37,916 bases of DNA from a virus. Below are positions 37,517 through 37,916 of this stretch, piece by piece. Each line of letters begins with the position of its first letter. Positions within the stretch are counted from its first letter, which is position 1. The translations under genes and the position numbers were made by a program. The notes under the pieces were generated by a model. That model did not search any database. It saw only the letters and a program-made list of their open reading frames with translations, and was not told the origin of the DNA. The stretch is taken from the IMG/VR virus record IMGVR_UViG_3300015171_000015, positions 1 to 37,916 of that record; one strand, 5' to 3'.

Positions 37517-37916
37517 TTATTAATCCTTTGTCTAGGTACAATTTTGCATCCAAGTGCAATAATACTCATGTATTCTGATAAATTAGTAATATTGTTCTCT
37601 TTTGCATCTATATTCTTTAATTTAAATATAGTTTCTTTACCAAATCTAGAGTAAAGTTTACATCCAATTGAGATATTCTGAGGAGTGATTGTTACAGCAT
37701 ATCCTGCCCAAAGGATACAAAATAAATGTGATTGTTTTAAGACTTTAGCATCACCAGACACCTGAGCATCACCATACACCTGAGCATCACCAAACACCCA
37801 AGCATCACCATACACCTGAGCATCACCATACACCAGAGCATCACCAAACACCCAAGCATTACCAAACACCCAAGCATTACCAAACACCCGAGCATCACAA
37901 TAAACCTGAGAATCAC
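37513..37916 (-). CDS. Hexapeptide-repeat protein, C-terminal part, cut by the window edge
   Basis: An open frame from base 37916 (partial codon) down to TGA 37513. The first about 55 codons are repeats (FGNAWV, YGDAQV), then a C-terminal domain (CILWAGYAVTITPQNISIGCKL, LSEYMSIIALGCKIVP) of the type that follows such repeats in phage proteins. A GTG at 37887 can serve as a start only by chance; the repeats and codon pattern continue upstream to the window edge. With 1-210 it forms one gene of about 205 codons plus any repeats lost at the break. Confidence 0.75.
   Translation of the reverse strand, partial: DSQVYCDARVFGNAWVFGNAWVFGDALVYGDAQVYGDAWVFGDAQVYGDAQVSGDAKVLKQSHLFCILWAGYAVTITPQNISIGCKLYSRFGKETIFKLKNIDAKENNITNLSEYMSIIALGCKIVPRQRINK
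37747..37916. repeat. Tandem 18-bp repeat array, right end
   Basis: About nine units such as CACCATACACCTGAGCAT and CACCAAACACCCAAGCAT, continuing those at 1-90. Some neighbours form 36-bp higher-order pairs. Arrays of this kind expand and contract by slippage and are hard to assemble. Confidence 0.9.

Noticed and set aside
37747-37916. CRISPR-like repeat array
   Set aside because: Units are contiguous, 18 bp, in frame and encode hexapeptides; there are no unique spacers or cas genes.
1-37916. tRNA genes and integrase
   Set aside because: No cloverleaf with correct arms and no tyrosine or serine recombinase motifs were seen on either strand.

Overview
The window reads as a complete, or nearly complete, genome of a tailed double-stranded DNA phage with a podovirus-like (short tail) plan. 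It has large terminase, portal, scaffold, major capsid protein, tail adaptor, a nozzle-type protein, three large Gly/Ala/Gln-rich internal (ejection-type) proteins and tail fibres, but no tape measure, tail tube, sheath or baseplate genes. No integrase, repressor of a recognised family, tRNA or CRISPR array was seen. Strong Shine-Dalgarno sequences, TTGACA/TATAAT-like promoters, a T4-type lysozyme and small TM/coiled-coil proteins suggest a Gram-negative host with ordinary sigma-70 transcription. The host cannot be named from the sequence. Both ends lie in one hexapeptide-repeat gene whose two halves face each other across the ends, and a tightly overlapping operon runs through the junction. 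The molecule is therefore most likely circular or circularly permuted, with the contig broken inside a repeat.

Layout. (1) 983 down to 1 and 37916 down to 36753, minus strand: a cassette of nine small genes (Cys-rich protein, lipoprotein, two micro-TM peptides, beta-helix repeat protein, others) inserted antisense between portal and scaffold. (2) 1194-20308, plus: scaffold, capsid, terminator, strong promoter with a long structured leader, a virion protein carrying an ice-binding-like domain, adaptor fused to FN3, fibres, nozzle, an acetyltransferase-like gene, three internal virion proteins and a long fibre with YadA-like repeats. (3) 20308-21648, plus: holin, rhomboid protease and lysozyme, overlapping. 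(4) 22983-21629, minus: two small genes, a NUMOD4/HNH endonuclease and two membrane/coiled-coil proteins converging on the lysozyme. (5) 23094-23365: a well-folded candidate RNA on the minus strand. (6) 29798-23370, minus: the replication module, with PD-(D/E)XK nuclease, ssDNA-binding candidate, family A polymerase, AEP-type primase, HNH nuclease, dNTP hydrolase-like protein, DNA 3'-phosphatase-like HAD protein and RNase H-fold exonuclease. (7) 29799-30060: divergent promoters. (8) 30061-36862, plus: small genes, terminases, head-associated proteins and portal.

Working together: the divergent region at 29.8-30.0 kb would fire replication genes leftward and the packaging/head operon rightward. 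A shared AAAAYMAAGGCT element there and at 1025-1040 hints at common control with the antisense cassette. The points most worth attention are the ice-binding-like domain inside a virion protein, the rhomboid protease in the lysis operon, two large structured RNA candidates (3806-4236 plus; 23094-23365 minus), the antisense micro-gene cassette, the Leu762-type polymerase paired with an AEP primase and no visible helicase, and an out-of-frame HNH/dNTP-hydrolase overlap.
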